NCBI RefSeq assembly: GCF_032362555.1
Contig: NC_083509.1
Coordinates: 8,579,001 to 8,643,000 of the forward strand
Direction: 5' to 3'
Source: Amyelois transitella
Lineage: Eukaryota > Arthropoda > Insecta > Lepidoptera > Pyralidae
DNA length: 64,000 nt
Part shown: positions 13,523 to 29,300 of the stretch, piece after piece
Layout: each line of letters opens with the position of its first letter
How positions within the stretch are numbered: position 1 is the first letter of the stretch
Program-made: the position numbers and the translations under genes
The notes under the pieces: generated by a model
Told to the model about the DNA's origin: nothing
Database searches by the model: none
Seen by the model: only the letters and a program-made list of their open reading frames with translations

Positions 13523-13670
13523 CATGCAGGGCTAATATAGCACGCGCGACGCCGTTATTATCGCGCGATGAACTATCGCTGTTTCGCTGTTTATTATGAC
13601 GTAAAAAGGGACAGCGATAGATTATCACGTAATAAAGACGGCGTCGCGTGTCCCATGCTAGCCCCGATGG
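13523..13670. repeat. Fold-back (imperfect palindrome) repeat
   Basis: The left arm (about 13523-13585, with 'cacgcgcgacgccgttatta' and 'aactatcgctgt') is mirrored by the right arm (about 13605-13670, with 'acagcgatag' and 'aagacggcgtcgcgtg'). Outer blocks 'gggctaatatag' and 'catgctagcccc' are also roughly mirrored. This suits a MITE-like fold-back element. No target duplication was confirmed. Confidence 0.5.
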
Positions 13671-14012
13671 TATTAAATAATGTTCATATGATCCCATACA
13701 TTGACATCATTACATTATACTAGTGTTTCAATAATATTTGTTCTACAGACTTTCGTTGCTTAAAATCCACAAACATTAAAGAGATCAGTGACTTTGTTTA
13801 TTACAACAGTTTTGACAATGACAACCAACAAACTTCACTACAGCAATCTTGACAAGTTGTTTACGATTACAAAAAGAATTTCACAACAGCTGTACATACT
13901 AATAAAAAGTAACTGGTTTAATTTGTAGAACATTATTATAGGCATTATTTAAATAGATAGCTGCATTATTTACTATGTGTTTAACTTAAAAACAAATTTA
14001 ATACGTAGAACG

Positions 14013-17595
<3,583 letters not shown>

Positions 17596-19368
17596 CGAAA
17601 TGTTTTGGTATTTACAAAAATATTATATCATTTAGAGTACCTACATAAGATTAAATCAGGTTGTACATTCCGGTGGACGAATGTTGCTTCGAAGCGATCG
17701 GCATACTTGCTTTAACTCTTACAATCATTTACTTATTCATCACAATGTATAAATTAATAATTAAAATTAGTGCTATTAACTTTATATTCGATAAGTACAT
17801 TGTAAATATAGTTTCAACATATTTTTGTATCATGATCGTTCTATAGCACGCTAGATGAAAAGTAGGGCTTCTTTAGTCAAATCTACAAAAATCAGAATAA
17901 TATATGCTCCTAGTTATCACTGATCCAATAACGGAGTATAGGTATAGCACAGAATAGATATTACAAGTAAATAAAGGCACATGTTCAAATCCTACCTCGG
18001 CCATGTTCCGTCATCGGTATTTTCGAAGTTATGTACATTAGTTTGAAAACTAACCTATTCTCTTACGGCGAATGAAAACATCGCGTGGAAACCAGCACAT
18101 TCAGGCAACTGGATGAGTAACTCTGACTCACCAAATCCAGAGGATGCAACCGGAACTAAAGCCAGGAGGAAGACAGAGATTACATGTATGTATTCAGTGA
18201 TGTATACAGTACTGTTATAATAATTACCATCCTGTGGTTTTGGTTCCCGTTATCGACTTAAGATTTATATTCACTTATAGTTTGAGAGATTTTTGCTGCC
18301 AAATGTTATGCAAATTATAACAACTATTACCAAAGCTTTTATGTTCGTGAATTTAAATTTAACACAAATTTGATGTAATTTTTTTATTGCTTTATGCAGT
18401 TAGTTGTTATAATATTGAAACCGAACAATGTGACTGTAATATATTTAATAAATATATTTTATGATTGTGATATTGTTTTACATACATTGAATAGTGATTT
18501 ATCTGTTAAGTTTTAGAAATAAAAAGATATAAGTAATACGATTTCTGTGTTTTACTACCATTATTTTCCAGTCGCTTTACTTGCTAAGCCCAAAGTAAAA
18601 CTATGTTTTGATTATCCAATAAATTTATTAAACTATTTAATATATAAGGATATACAATATGTTTCGCAAAACTTAAAACTAATTATTCATATTTTTTATC
18701 ACAATATATCATTAATCATATATTAAGTATACAATCACATTTCAATGAGCACTGGTTTACAAAGACAAAAAAAAGTCGTCATCTTAAGCGTTAAGTAAAA
18801 CCTTGACTTATACCAAATGCACTGTTAAAAACTTGCGATAGGTCAACGAAAAAAATAAAAATATCTATTGTTTTATTTCAGATAGATTTCCATTTATAAT
18901 ATTTTACCTACCTACCTATCAACAAGTTTTCCTTGGAATAAAATTGGAATGTTAAATAAATTTATAGATTATAGTTTATTTATTTATAATATAGCCAATT
19001 TTTAACAAATTGTTAGGCACTTCTCATAGGAAATCTTTCTTGGAGTTGGGATAGACATGGTTTGAGACCAATTTTTTAAGAGATAACTTTGCTCAACTAA
19101 CTTTACAGCCTCTGCGTTTCGATATGTCATTAAAACAACTACTACAGTCAACTATATAACTTTATTATTAAAAAATGGCAAGCTTTTAAGAATTTAATTA
19201 ATTTGATTATTCATATTGCAGTCTGAATGACGTGGAAATTCATGTTTTATAAAATCTGTGAAAAGCAGTACCTACTTATTTGAATATAACGAGGAAGCAG
19301 CTATTTATCTTCACTTGCTATAGAATACTGATATATGTTTATTTCTAAATCTTGAAAAATCAATCGAT
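17596..19368. other. Convergent 3' ends of the TMEM184-type and sphingomyelinase genes
   Basis: Poly(A) signals AATAAA on the plus strand at 18447-18452 and 18518-18523 are good candidates for the end of the TMEM184-type transcript. On the minus strand AATAAA at 18975-18980 is a good candidate for the sphingomyelinase transcript, about 390 bases past its stop. Around 18060-18190 there is a decayed repeat-like piece. No gene is seen. Confidence 0.45.
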
Positions 19369-22300
19369 TTACGATATTTTAGACCTAGTGAAGTTCTCAA
19401 GGGCTATCAGCCCGGCTTTAAGGCTGTTCATTTCCATTCTATTCCACAATGTGCCCATTAGCAAGTAATAGAAACAAAGGCCTGTCATTATAATTTTTAT
19501 GACGTCACTAAACAAGCTGGACGGCCAGAAGCCGACGGTTCCTAGCAACAGCATGAATAGAATACCTCCAGCGGTTAGGAATAACTTTCTCGATTTCGTA
19601 ATTGTGTCTGTTGCTTCGCGACATACTTTGATGGCTTGGGCGATGGTGACGTCGAAAATGTCGTCTTTGCTAGATTCCCTGGAAAATAAAAAAAAAAAAT
19701 ATTTATTTCAGCTCATTCTTTTTATTCGTTCTTCTTCCAAGCTTCCCGACTTTCAAGTCAGAATTACTCGAAACCATAAGAGTTATGAATGTGGGTAGAG
19801 TAAGCGATAGAAGTATGCGGGGATCAAGGCAAGTTGCAAGATGTAGTCTCTGCCTACTCGTCCAGGAAAACGGTATGTATATATTCTTCTTCCTCCTCCT
19901 GGCTCTGAATCCTGGATAAATGATCTAGATCTGGCTCCTGGCCCGAGCTTGACATAATGGCCTCTTAAATGCTTTTGCATTTTTGAGTGTTGACATAATT
20001 TGTACAGTGTGTACATATTTTATTTTATCTTTATTTATTTGACGAAATTTGTATTGATATAGTTATAGTAGAACCGCCTAAATGAGTCCTCGCCCGCGGA
20101 GTACAGGGGCGCGGGGGTATGACGACGAAGGGGACCGAGAGAGGTGCGGGCGGCGGGCGCATTCTTGTAAAAACTCAGTTCGCTCGCTACGCGGTTAGCG
20201 ATCACACGTGTTGACAGTTGCGGACGCCTTGTGAAAATTATACATGAGATTACATTCTCAAGATGAGTCGAAATATTTTCGGACATAGAATTAATAGTCA
20301 GTGCAAACAAATGGCGTTTAACGTATATGAATATTTTAGAAAAAAGAAACTCGACCCAAATTCTGATGAATATAAACAAGATATACCTTTAAATAAAACT
20401 GTAGCAGAAGTTACTGGACTATCAGAAAAGACTGTATCTAGAATTGTACAACAAGGGAAAGCATTAAATGACAACGAGAGATTTAAATCACCGAGAAAAC
20501 CAAAACAGGTTCGTAGAAAAAGAGTGGAAATAGACGATTTCACAAAAGGAGTGGTAAGAAGAAAAGTCACTCAGTTTTACACAATTTTCAAAAAAATACC
20601 TACTCTGAAAACTTTGAACGCTGTACTTAGAGAAGAGAATATATTACACTGCGGCAGGGAATATTTAAGGCTATTATTACATGATCTAGGTTTTAAATTT
20701 AAGAAATGCGGATCTAAAAGGAAACTCCTTATCGAACAGCCAAATATCACATCGTGGAGGTGGAAATACCTAAATACTATTAAAAAATATCGTAGAGAAG
20801 GAAGACATATTTTATACCTTGACGAAACTTATGTAAACGCGTCTCATAACGTTTCAAAATGTTGGCAATCAAAGGATGAACTTGGCGTTCTATCTCATAT
20901 TGGTAAAGGGGACCGTTTGATCATCGTACATTGTGGAGGTCAAATTGGATTTGTAGACGGAGCCCTTGTGATATTCAAATCCAAATGTAAAACAGGTGAT
21001 TATCACGATTCTATGAATTTCGCAAATTTCAGTAAATGGATAAATGAAAAGCTCATGCCTAATATACCGCAAAATTCTGTCATAGTAATGGACAACGCAG
21101 CTTATCATTCGGTTCGAGAAGAGAAAAAGCCAACTATGGCTTCTACCAAGCCAACTATGCAAGAATGGCTACGACGACATAACGTGCCTTTTGATGAAAA
21201 ACTTAGAAAGGATGACTTATATAAATTAATTAAAAGTAATTTCACAGAAGATATTTACAAAATTGACGAGGTATTGAAAAGAAACGGACACGAAGTATTG
21301 CGTTTGCCTCCATATCACCCAGACCTGAACCCAATTGAGTTGGTCTGGGGTGATATCAAAGGACAATTAGCACAAAAAAGTATCGACTCTAATTTGGACC
21401 AGAAAAAAGAAATATTAGAGAGATTATTTGCTGAATATCCCAAAGAGAAATGGGAGAATTGTGTTAAACACGTGATTAAAATCGAAGACGAATATTGCAA
21501 ACATGATGGAGTCCTAGATGAAGTTGTTGATTTTATTATTAATGTGCAAGACGATTCTGATGATTCTGATGATGGCTGTTGTGAAAGTGAAGAATCAAGT
21601 TCCAGTGATAGTGATATTATGGACATAAGTGATTGATTTATAATTTTGATAAATTTTGCATAAATAAATATTACATACATAACTTTATTACCTTTTTTTT
21701 ACCTACATATCATACCTATATATCATAAAATCACATTTTTATCGAATTGTTTTGTATGAAAAATAAAAATTTGAAAATAACAATAATCGAAAAATGCTTA
21801 TGCTATTTAATTCATGTACGTGGTCTCGTTGATACCATGGAGTTATGGGATAACAAAAGGAACACGTTGTATAGTTTACAGTTGTTTCATTCAAATTTTG
21901 TATAGCCATTATTATTTTTTTAATAAAAATCTTCACCTGTTTGCCGCTAACCACTATGACGTCACATATCTCAAGAAATGTCCAGTAACATTTCGCCCCT
22001 TGTATTACACGCTACGCTCGACCGCCGCCCGCACCTCTTTCGTTCCCCTTCGTCGTCATACCCCCGCGCCCCTGTACTCCGCGGGCGAGGACTCATTTAG
22101 GCGGTTCTACTATAGTTCTATATTCATTCATGTTCTTTAATCTAGACAATGTGCATGTCCTCGATGTAGTTTTAAGAGTTCTATATTTTTAAATTGACAT
22201 CCGTTGAAAATTCTGCAGTGTAGTTTGTTCCGCCGCTTCTTCTATACATGCGCTTTGGAAGCGGTAATAGTTATAATTAGATGTAAGTGATGTGACGTCA

Positions 22301-25300
22301 ATAAGTGACACCTTGTATCCAATTTTAAAAATAAATCTATTCTATTCTGGCTTCCGGTTACAACCCCACCTCAACTCTGGCGAGGATCCTGGGAGCGCCA
22401 TTTCTATAAATAATTATCATCTTGATAGCGAAGCTGCAGGAAGACGACTAGCCAATCTCCTGCAATGGGTCTTCCCCAGCGCCATGTTTAGGATATTTTA
22501 TTATAGAACTTGATAGCCGGGTCATTTAGATGACCCGGCGAAGAGGTTAGCCTCGATTTCATTCGTGATTCTTTGGAATGCATAAAAATAATAAAGAAGA
22601 GATATAATGGTTCAATACCAAAGTGTCGGGAACCACACGGTACATTATTGACTTCCGATTTCCACTTGGATTGTAAATAGTAAAGGTAATGATTAATAGA
22701 CATAGGTATGATTCACAAAAACTGCGTGCACATAATTTCATTTTGTAATTTCTTGGAAACAGCGCAAACGCATTTGGCTTCTGGGAAGGGTGTTAATTTA
22801 TGTCATTAGTATTATTAACTTATTGACGTAACTGCAAACATCACCAGATACAAAAGTGGTGACGGGTATTTTTTTGGTATGTAAAAGATAAACAAAATAT
22901 TTTACATTCAGATTCTGTCCCATTTTCACGTTACCATTGTAACGCCCACGATTATGCTTCGACAAAAATAATAATAATGATTGGTGTAATGAGTTGAATT
23001 TAGTACCTACACTACAAAGGGGTGAGGATGTAAGACTTACTAAATCACACAGAATAAGTAAGACCCATAGTAAGTTCAATACTTGCGTTATCACATAATA
23101 AGCCAACGATACATATTTTATGATAAATACTTTTTAAATTGATACACATTGTATAAGACCTAGACCAATTAACAGGCCGTCAAAGAGAAGGAAGATCGAA
23201 AGCATTACTCGTACCTTCGACATTTTTCATTAGTTTGCGACAGCCGAAGCTCCAGCATGACGGCATTGTGGTCCGAATACGAGAAGGGCTGATCTGGGAC
23301 ACGATCTTCTAAAGGGTTTCCGAAGTTCACGACGCTTGCCTGCGGAATTACTTTAATTATAAGGTAGGTATTTATTATTAACTTCTGCAGGCCCTATCGA
23401 CTGGACCAATTGTTCATTAAATACCGCATAGATAAACATTCTTAGAAGTGCCAAGAAGGATAAAGTATAGGGTGCTTGCGTCCCCCAAAAAGGAGCTGTT
23501 CTCGTTGGATTTTTTACTCAGGAATTTCGTTTTAATCGCAAACATAGAAAAATAAAAAGTTTTATTTGCTTCTAGAAAGTCTTTTGTTATTTTAAATTGA
23601 TTCAGTTTTTGTCAGAGTTTCAAATTTAAACACCACAAATGTCTTTATGTATACATTTCCGCCGTTATAAATTCATTATCGCCTACAAATTAGAATAGCG
23701 AATAGAATCACACTACCTCCAAATTCGAATTGACGTGGAACAGTATATGATCGATTCTCTTCCCCTCCGGCGCAGCTTTTGAAACTATTGGATCCGAGTA
23801 GCTGTTGTTGGCATTATCACTGGTTCCTGTGGGTCTGCGAACGGCCGGGTTGCTCCCTTCGCATTTCAGGTCAAAAGGGTCAAGGAGCTGCGGTAATTGG
23901 GTTAATATTCTGTAAAAAATGAGTTGATAATTGAAATATAGCTTTTGACTTTACCAAAATATAAGTCCCTGTTTTATGTCATGTTCATATCTAGGAAAGA
24001 CTAGGAAGGAGGAACTAGGTTCTATATGTATCATGAGTGTTAGTCTCTGATAAAGTAGAATAGTTACTCACACACATCTCAAGTATCAAAATAAGTTACT
24101 GACCTAAATGATAAGTCACCAGGGCCCGTGTTCAGATCTCCGGCGAGAATGGAAACATCTGCTGGGTATGTGGTCAGCTTCACAAACTCTGCTGTTGAGT
24201 ATGCTTGAAGCACTCTATGCGCCAAGTACATATCATCTTCATGATATTCAGCATGAAGCTGCAAAGTCGTCATTACAAGTTTATAACATACATGCATCAC
24301 GTCTATATCCCTTGCGGGGTAGACAGAATCACCAATTTTGTATAGACCATATTTAGCTGTTTGGCTTATAGATAGAATTGAGATATATATAATCACCTCT
24401 TGATCCCTTATGAGGTAGACAGGGCCAATAGTCTTGAAAAGACTGATATTATATTGTTACAGGTATAAATTATAAGTGTGTAGATATTCTTAACAAAATT
24501 AACAAAACAAAACAGCTCATAAATTTTTTTAGATAATCATTTGTCCACTGCTATCTCGACATAAAAATATTAAGAAATAAATGATTGCTGTGATAAAGAT
24601 AACTGTTTCGTGATACTTACATGGGTACAATAGACATTGATGAGTCTGTTTTCACATTTGATACGACACAGTCCCACTCCTTTTCCTCCAAACCAGTCCC
24701 CATGGTGGATCTTATGAATGTATCCGTTGAGGGGCCATTGATGGAAGAATACATCTTGAATTGCCCATTGTGAAAATAGGCATAGACCAGACCCTAGCAC
24801 ACCACTAGAAAAAAATCTGAGTTAATAAAAAAGTACAAAAATCTCATTATGGACTTTATTTCAATCAAATAATCACTAGTCATATGTAATGTGTATTTGA
24901 ATTATTTTATAAAGATATCTTAATTTTAATTAAAAAAATAGATATTCACATGAAATAATATATATATTTTTAATCCATCTAAGTATCCTTTTTTTTATAT
25001 TGTAGACTTAAAATTATTGAGATCAAACCTGTAAAAATAATGTGAATAAGGTAGTTTCAGTTTCAGATTTTCCTTTATAAATAAATAATCTTGTTCACTC
25101 CAAACTTCCTGCAGACACACAATGTTATGCGAACTAGATAATAAATATTTAGTTATTGCTTCAATTCTTTCTTTTCGATTTTTAGATACAAATGGGATTC
25201 CCCTGAAAAGCAATAAAATAAAAACCATGGGTTTTTATTGACAAGACAATGCTAACCCAAAAACTACACAATTGTATAAAGATAAGTGTAAGTAATAAAA

Positions 25301-25352
25301 GTGTTTACACTTACCAACAATTTAAAGTGAAAATATTTAAATTTGGCTCCAT
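19369..25352 (-). CDS. Smpd2: Neutral sphingomyelinase (SMPD2-like)
   Basis: Seven coding exons: 25315-25352, 25029-25202, 24621-24804, 24104-24258, 23717-23909, 23215-23339 and 19369-19678, giving 392 residues with consistent phase, near the usual length for this family. It belongs to the endonuclease/exonuclease/phosphatase fold and hydrolyses sphingomyelin to ceramide and phosphocholine with Mg2+. Visible motifs in order: LNCWGIP at the start, LQEVW with metal-binding Glu45, SGVLGSGLCLFS, HHGDWFGGKGVGL, YCTHLHAEY, LAGDLNTGPGDLSFR, KRIDHILF, and SYSDHNAVM with the catalytic Asp-His pair. The last exon adds two hydrophobic helices (LFLTAGGILFMLLLGTVGF, then IIMTGLCFYYLLMGTLW), the membrane anchor expected of nSMase1. 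The last intron is 3.5 kb and carries a DNA transposon and a LINE tail; splice sites around it look intact. The gene symbol is by homology. Confidence 0.92.
19766..19880 (+). mobile_element. LINE 3'-end fragment (same family as 43288-44419)
   Basis: Contains 'agagttatgaatgtgg', 'gatgtagtctctgcctac' and a trailing 'tatgtatata', matching the 3' end of the LINE at 43288-44419 on its coding strand. It has diverged and lost part of the tail. It sits inside the last intron of the sphingomyelinase gene, opposite to the gene. Confidence 0.65.
20066..20156 (+). repeat. Left terminal inverted repeat of the transposon
   Basis: About 91 bp, mirrored at 22022-22112 with two mismatches, near the inner third. 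Contains 'gagtcctcgcccgcggagta' and a G-run 'ggggcgcggggg'. TA precedes it at 20064-20065. Confidence 0.88.
20263..21636 (+). CDS. Transposase, IS630-Tc1-mariner superfamily, D-D-E with long spacing
   Basis: Single uninterrupted frame of 457 residues. The N-terminus has a helix-turn-helix-like region (about residues 40-65, with TVAEVTGLSEKTVSRIVQQG), then a basic stretch (KSPRKPKQVRRKR, about 76-88). Catalytic residues are Asp187 in ILYLDETYVN, Asp277 in VIVMDNAAYHS and Glu359 in YHPDLNPIELVWGDIKG. I count 81 residues between Asp277 and Glu359, far more than the 34-39 of ordinary Tc1 and mariner enzymes. The extra segment is charged and may form an inserted subdomain. The C-terminus is an acidic Ser/Asp tail. 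The enzyme would cut and rejoin the element at its terminal repeats at TA sites. I recall a named family (Sailor) reported with similar spacing (DD82E), to which this may belong; I could not verify it. Confidence 0.93.
   Translation: MSRNIFGHRINSQCKQMAFNVYEYFRKKKLDPNSDEYKQDIPLNKTVAEVTGLSEKTVSRIVQQGKALNDNERFKSPRKPKQVRRKRVEIDDFTKGVVRRKVTQFYTIFKKIPTLKTLNAVLREENILHCGREYLRLLLHDLGFKFKKCGSKRKLLIEQPNITSWRWKYLNTIKKYRREGRHILYLDETYVNASHNVSKCWQSKDELGVLSHIGKGDRLIIVHCGGQIGFVDGALVIFKSKCKTGDYHDSMNFANFSKWINEKLMPNIPQNSVIVMDNAAYHSVREEKKPTMASTKPTMQEWLRRHNVPFDEKLRKDDLYKLIKSNFTEDIYKIDEVLKRNGHEVLRLPPYHPDLNPIELVWGDIKGQLAQKSIDSNLDQKKEILERLFAEYPKEKWENCVKHVIKIEDEYCKHDGVLDEVVDFIINVQDDSDDSDDGCCESEESSSSDSDIMDISD
22022..22112 (-). 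repeat. Right terminal inverted repeat of the transposon
   Basis: Mirror of 20066-20156. Ends 'taggcggttctacta', followed by TA at 22113-22114. Two mismatches against the left repeat. Confidence 0.88.
22113..23214. other. Remainder of the sphingomyelinase last intron
   Basis: No coding exon is seen. Between about 22320 and 22560 lies repeat-like sequence, including 'ggcttccggttacaacccc' and a short hairpin 'gccgggtcatttagatgacccggc'-like segment at 22513-22537. A small SINE A 5' piece ('gtcgggaaccacacgg') lies near 22625-22640. The rest is plain AT-rich intron. Confidence 0.45.
24297..24460 (-). repeat. SINE A 3'-end fragments, two in tandem
   Basis: A first piece (24297-24386) contains 'cacgtctatatcccttgcgg', 'ggtagacagaatcacc' and 'tagctgtttggctta'. 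A second piece (24388-24460) repeats the same 3' end: 'cttgatcccttatgaggtag', then 'agtcttgaaaagactg'. Both are truncated. They lie in intron 3 of the sphingomyelinase gene, about 40 bases from the exon 4 acceptor. Confidence 0.6.
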
Positions 25353-25771
25353 TTCTTTTACTAAATTCTATTTGGCGATAATTTACACTGCAACAAAGAG
25401 TACCTAGTTCCGAAGTTGGAATACAAGGTCTTTGTTCGATTTTTATGAAAATCTATTTTATTTTCTACACTGCACAGTTTAATACCTTGTTAGTAAGTTA
25501 TCACTTACAATTTTATTTCATTTTATTCTATGGTTTCTTGAAAATTAAAATAAAAAGATTTTTTTCAAAATATTTCAAGTTCACTATATAAAGATCAACG
25601 ATATGACATGTGTGACGGCATCTGACATTGACAGCGAATATCAATGTCATGTGAAATTGAGTGAATAAAGTGAGTGCTACCATTTTCATATATTAACGAA
25701 CTACTGTTTGATCGTTAACTATGACAATAATAGAACTTTAAACACTCTGATTGGGCGTGTAAAAGTTAAGA

Positions 25772-26035
25772 CTAGCTTCCAGCACCAGTAGCAGCATCAG
25801 CGTAGTATATAATGACACTGCTAAGTTTCGCAATGGTGACGAATACAATTTGTCCTAAAAAAACTATAGTGAACAATTGAACATAAAGACAATAATAATA
25901 AAAAATAAAAGGCCAGTTTTTCGACGAAGGTTTTGATTTATTATAAATTTTAAGATAATTAAATAACAGCATCAACATACGGCGTATTTTAAACGCGACT
26001 ACTATGCGCAAATGAACTCCAGTAATTGAACGCAT
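25772..26035 (-). CDS. Possible small membrane protein, function unknown
   Basis: A single open frame of 87 codons from ATG at 26035 to TAG at 25772, between the sphingomyelinase and TFIIIA genes on the same strand. The N-terminal half is basic (KIRRMLM, YNKSKPSSKNW). The second half has one long or two short hydrophobic segments (FIFYYYCLYVQLFTIVFLG and IVFVTIAKLSSVIIYY), ending ADAATGAGS. An internal Met at residue 20 is an alternative start. I do not recognise the family. It could be a real small gene, a non-coding part of a neighbouring transcript, or chance. Confidence 0.35.
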   Translation of the reverse strand: MRSITGVHLRIVVAFKIRRMLMLLFNYLKIYNKSKPSSKNWPFIFYYYCLYVQLFTIVFLGQIVFVTIAKLSSVIIYYADAATGAGS

Positions 26036-26318
26036 TGGACTAAATTCAGACTCATAGAATAAAGCGGTGTGTCGTTTTTATAACAACCTAGGCGCGATAT
26101 AGTCTAAAAGAAGAGTCGGTTGCAGAGGCTAAAATTTGTTAGCCATTCCTTTGATTGACTTTTATAATAATAATGAATGGAAAGGAAAGCAGTTGATTTT
26201 GTCTTTTCTGTCTTTCTACCAGACTAGCATGGATGATAAAAATAAAATCATAATAAACCACCTTAAAATACGCTGTGTGCAATGTCTAAATTGTTAGAAT
26301 AATTTAAATGGGCGGAAA

Positions 26319-29300
26319 TTATTTCATGCAAATTTCAACTAAAGTTTCTGGTATTCCTGCTAACTTGAGGGCGGTAGAAGATTTAGTTGCGCCCAGGTCC
26401 GACCTTGGCTTTCTTCCTGTGGCCTTCGTTTTTGGTGGAAGCTTATCTTTTTTAGGCCCTTTATGAAGATTCATGTGGTAATCTAATTTAGCCTGAAATA
26501 ATAATAAAAAATATTAGAGTTTTATCATGTGCAAAAAATACACATCTACTACTACTACTATCTTACATAAAATATCGAAGATTTAAATAAACAGGCAGCC
26601 GATAAATAGCCAATCATTGATCAACTAATGGTTACTAGGTTCACAGAGAGCTCAATCAATCAAAACATCGTCCTCAATTCTATACGTAATTTTACAGATA
26701 CATAACAGTCAAAAAGGATCTAATTTATTTCCATAAAACAATTCAATGCAATGCAAAAATCTTCAGACACTTTCAGCGGTATTGTAAGTTTATAAATAGT
26801 TTGTCTATATGTAACCAATGGAATACACAAAAACAGGGTTTTACAGATAAATTCTTAACAGATTAAGTATTTAAATAAAGAAATTTGAGTTTCAAATCAA
26901 TCTTTAAGTTCTTATTGTACAACACTCAATTAAGCTTTAATAATTAAGTGCCATATAACTGCTGGATGCAAAGATATAATAAATACGCACAAGTATACAA
27001 AAGACGAGCAGACTATTTTCTGGGAATCTATGTAGTTTGAAACATTTTAGGACAGAGTTTAGTAGAAAAACTGAAATGAACCAACCTTAGTCGACAACTG
27101 CGCTGGACAAATAGTGCAGTTGTAAGTGTAATGCAAGTGATGCACCATTATATGCTGCTTCAGGTTACTGTTCCTAGTGTAGTACCTGTTATTATATAAA
27201 TTCCCAAATTATATTATAAATGCCAAAGCAGGTTTATTTGTTTGTTTTCTTTTCACGTTTTATCAAATGAACCAATCATCTTGTAATTATGGCGTATATA
27301 TAATTAAAAGTCTGGAATGACATAGGCTACTTTTCATCTCGCTTAAAACTAAAGTTCCCCTAGAAATCCCCTGGAAAACCTGTATTCTTTTGTAGATGAG
27401 CCTATCAGAGACTTAACTCGCTATTATGAGCCAAATAGCAGGAGACATTTTGTTTTTGGATTTTAAGTTTAATGTTATTATAATAAGGTTGTTACTTTAA
27501 TGAGTTTTTATTCAATTTCATTCAGAGGATGCGACTAATGTATGTAAATGCTAGTAATGTAATTATTATCAGTAACTATTTAAGAAGGGTATCTCTTTAC
27601 CTTTGACAACCTTCATATGGACAGTGGAATATTTTCGTACAAACATGTGTTCTAATGTGCCGTACAAGGTAGCATCGCTGTTTGAATGTCATCCCACATT
27701 CCTCACATTTGTATTCTGAAATCAATAAGACAAAATGATCATATTTTGAACACAATGTCAGCTGTTTTTTTTTTCAAAACTTTTTGACACAAATTATAGT
27801 ATTTAAATGAATTCTGATAGATTTTGGACTATTGCATTCTTTGGCAGTTTTTACGATTTTTGCCTGACACAAACCCTACTTGATGAATATTCAAGATGTG
27901 ATAATTGCTTTTAACAACAAGTGGTTAGTATAACATACTTAAATAGAAAGATAAACTCTTTTAATAAGAGTACCAGACAAGATATGAATGTCAGTTACTC
28001 TCTCAAGCATAGCTACTGAATTGATTTGGATTAAATTTCACAGTAATATAGCTTTACATCTGATTTACATATAGGCAATCGAATTGTGTGCTAAGCAGCG
28101 GGTAATATCTACTATAGTAATTCTCTATGTTTGGGTATAATCAAATCTTTGTTAGACAGTAACAATAGTATTATTGTTTCTAGGATGTACATAGATAGAT
28201 AAATGCAATATTTGATTTTACAATCACAATTTAAAAAAAAGTAAACTTTTTCTTGTCAGGTAAAAAAGGGGTAATTTCTTAATTACCTTCCATTTTATGA
28301 CACATCAGTTTGTGCTCCTTAAATTTAGAATATGTATCCATCTTCAAAGGACAGTCAGGGCATTCATATGTTTTGTGTGCTCTCATGTGTTTTCTTTTTT
28401 CATTATGTGTTACAAACTCTTTTGCACAACACTCACATCTGAAATATAAAATTAGATATTCTTAATATATGATCATTTCAGATATCTTAATTTCTGCAAA
28501 AAATATTTTTTTTCAGTGTACTTTGTTATTAGTCAAAAAGCAAACAATTTTTTTTGCTTGAAACTAATAATTAGAAGGATGTAGTCTTTGCCTACCACCC
28601 TGGGAATAAGGAATGATATACATATTATTGTAAAATGACATACAAACCTAAATGACTTTATGCCAGTGTGTGAGTACATATGAGCACACAAGAGGTTTCT
28701 TGTCCTGAACTCTGCTTTACAATCATCACAAATCAAGTTTGGATTACGAGTACTATCAGGAGAGTGGTATTCTTTGACATGTCGTTTTAAGTTTTGAGGA
28801 TTAGAGAATGATTTGACGCATGAAGGACAACTGTAAATAAAATATAATTAATTTATATAGTAACCTGCAACAAAAAAACCAAAAATTTGTTATCCATAGA
28901 AGTATTATACAAGATTTGAATTTTTGTTTCTTCCCAATTTACTAAAAAGTATTTGACAAATAAATTTTGATGAAATTTGGAACAGAGATAAAAAAGATTT
29001 GTGTGAAACTTTTAGTCCCAGCTATTTTCTGAATAAAAATAATGTAAACTGGTCTGAACTGAATCAAATACTATATCTATCTACAGATGACAAAATGGTG
29101 TGGTCACAAAAATAAATATGAAATTAAGAACTGAAGAAAATTTCTATGAGTATACCTAAATTTGGTTTGAGGTTGAGCAGGAGGCTTCCGGTGGGCTGTA
29201 TTTACATGACGAGTTAAATGGCTTCTGTTTGTATAAGATTTGTCACAGGAGGGTTCTGTGCATCGATGAGCTTTCTGAAATTTATATAATTGACTAATTT

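Larger units (their letters stand above)
12052..14012. other. Intergenic region between divergent genes
   Basis: Separates the zinc-finger gene (-) from the TMEM184-type gene (+), about 1.96 kb between start codons. Both promoters and any non-coding first exons must lie here, but none could be placed. It also contains a tRNA-derived SINE (13286-13472) and a fold-back repeat (13523-13670). A 27-base segment at 12817-12843 is nearly repeated at the right end of the window. Confidence 0.6.
20066..22112 (+). mobile_element. Complete-looking IS630-Tc1-mariner transposon, long TIRs
   Basis: A 2,047-bp element bounded by TA dinucleotides (20064-20065 and 22113-22114). Terminal inverted repeats of about 91 bp (20066-20156 and 22022-22112) start TAGTAGAACCGCC and differ at only two positions by my hand alignment. 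They are very GC-rich, unlike the flanks. One intact 457-codon transposase frame fills the interior. The near-identity of the repeats and the open frame suggest a recent insertion. It lies in the last intron of the sphingomyelinase gene, with its transposase antisense to that gene. Confidence 0.9.
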
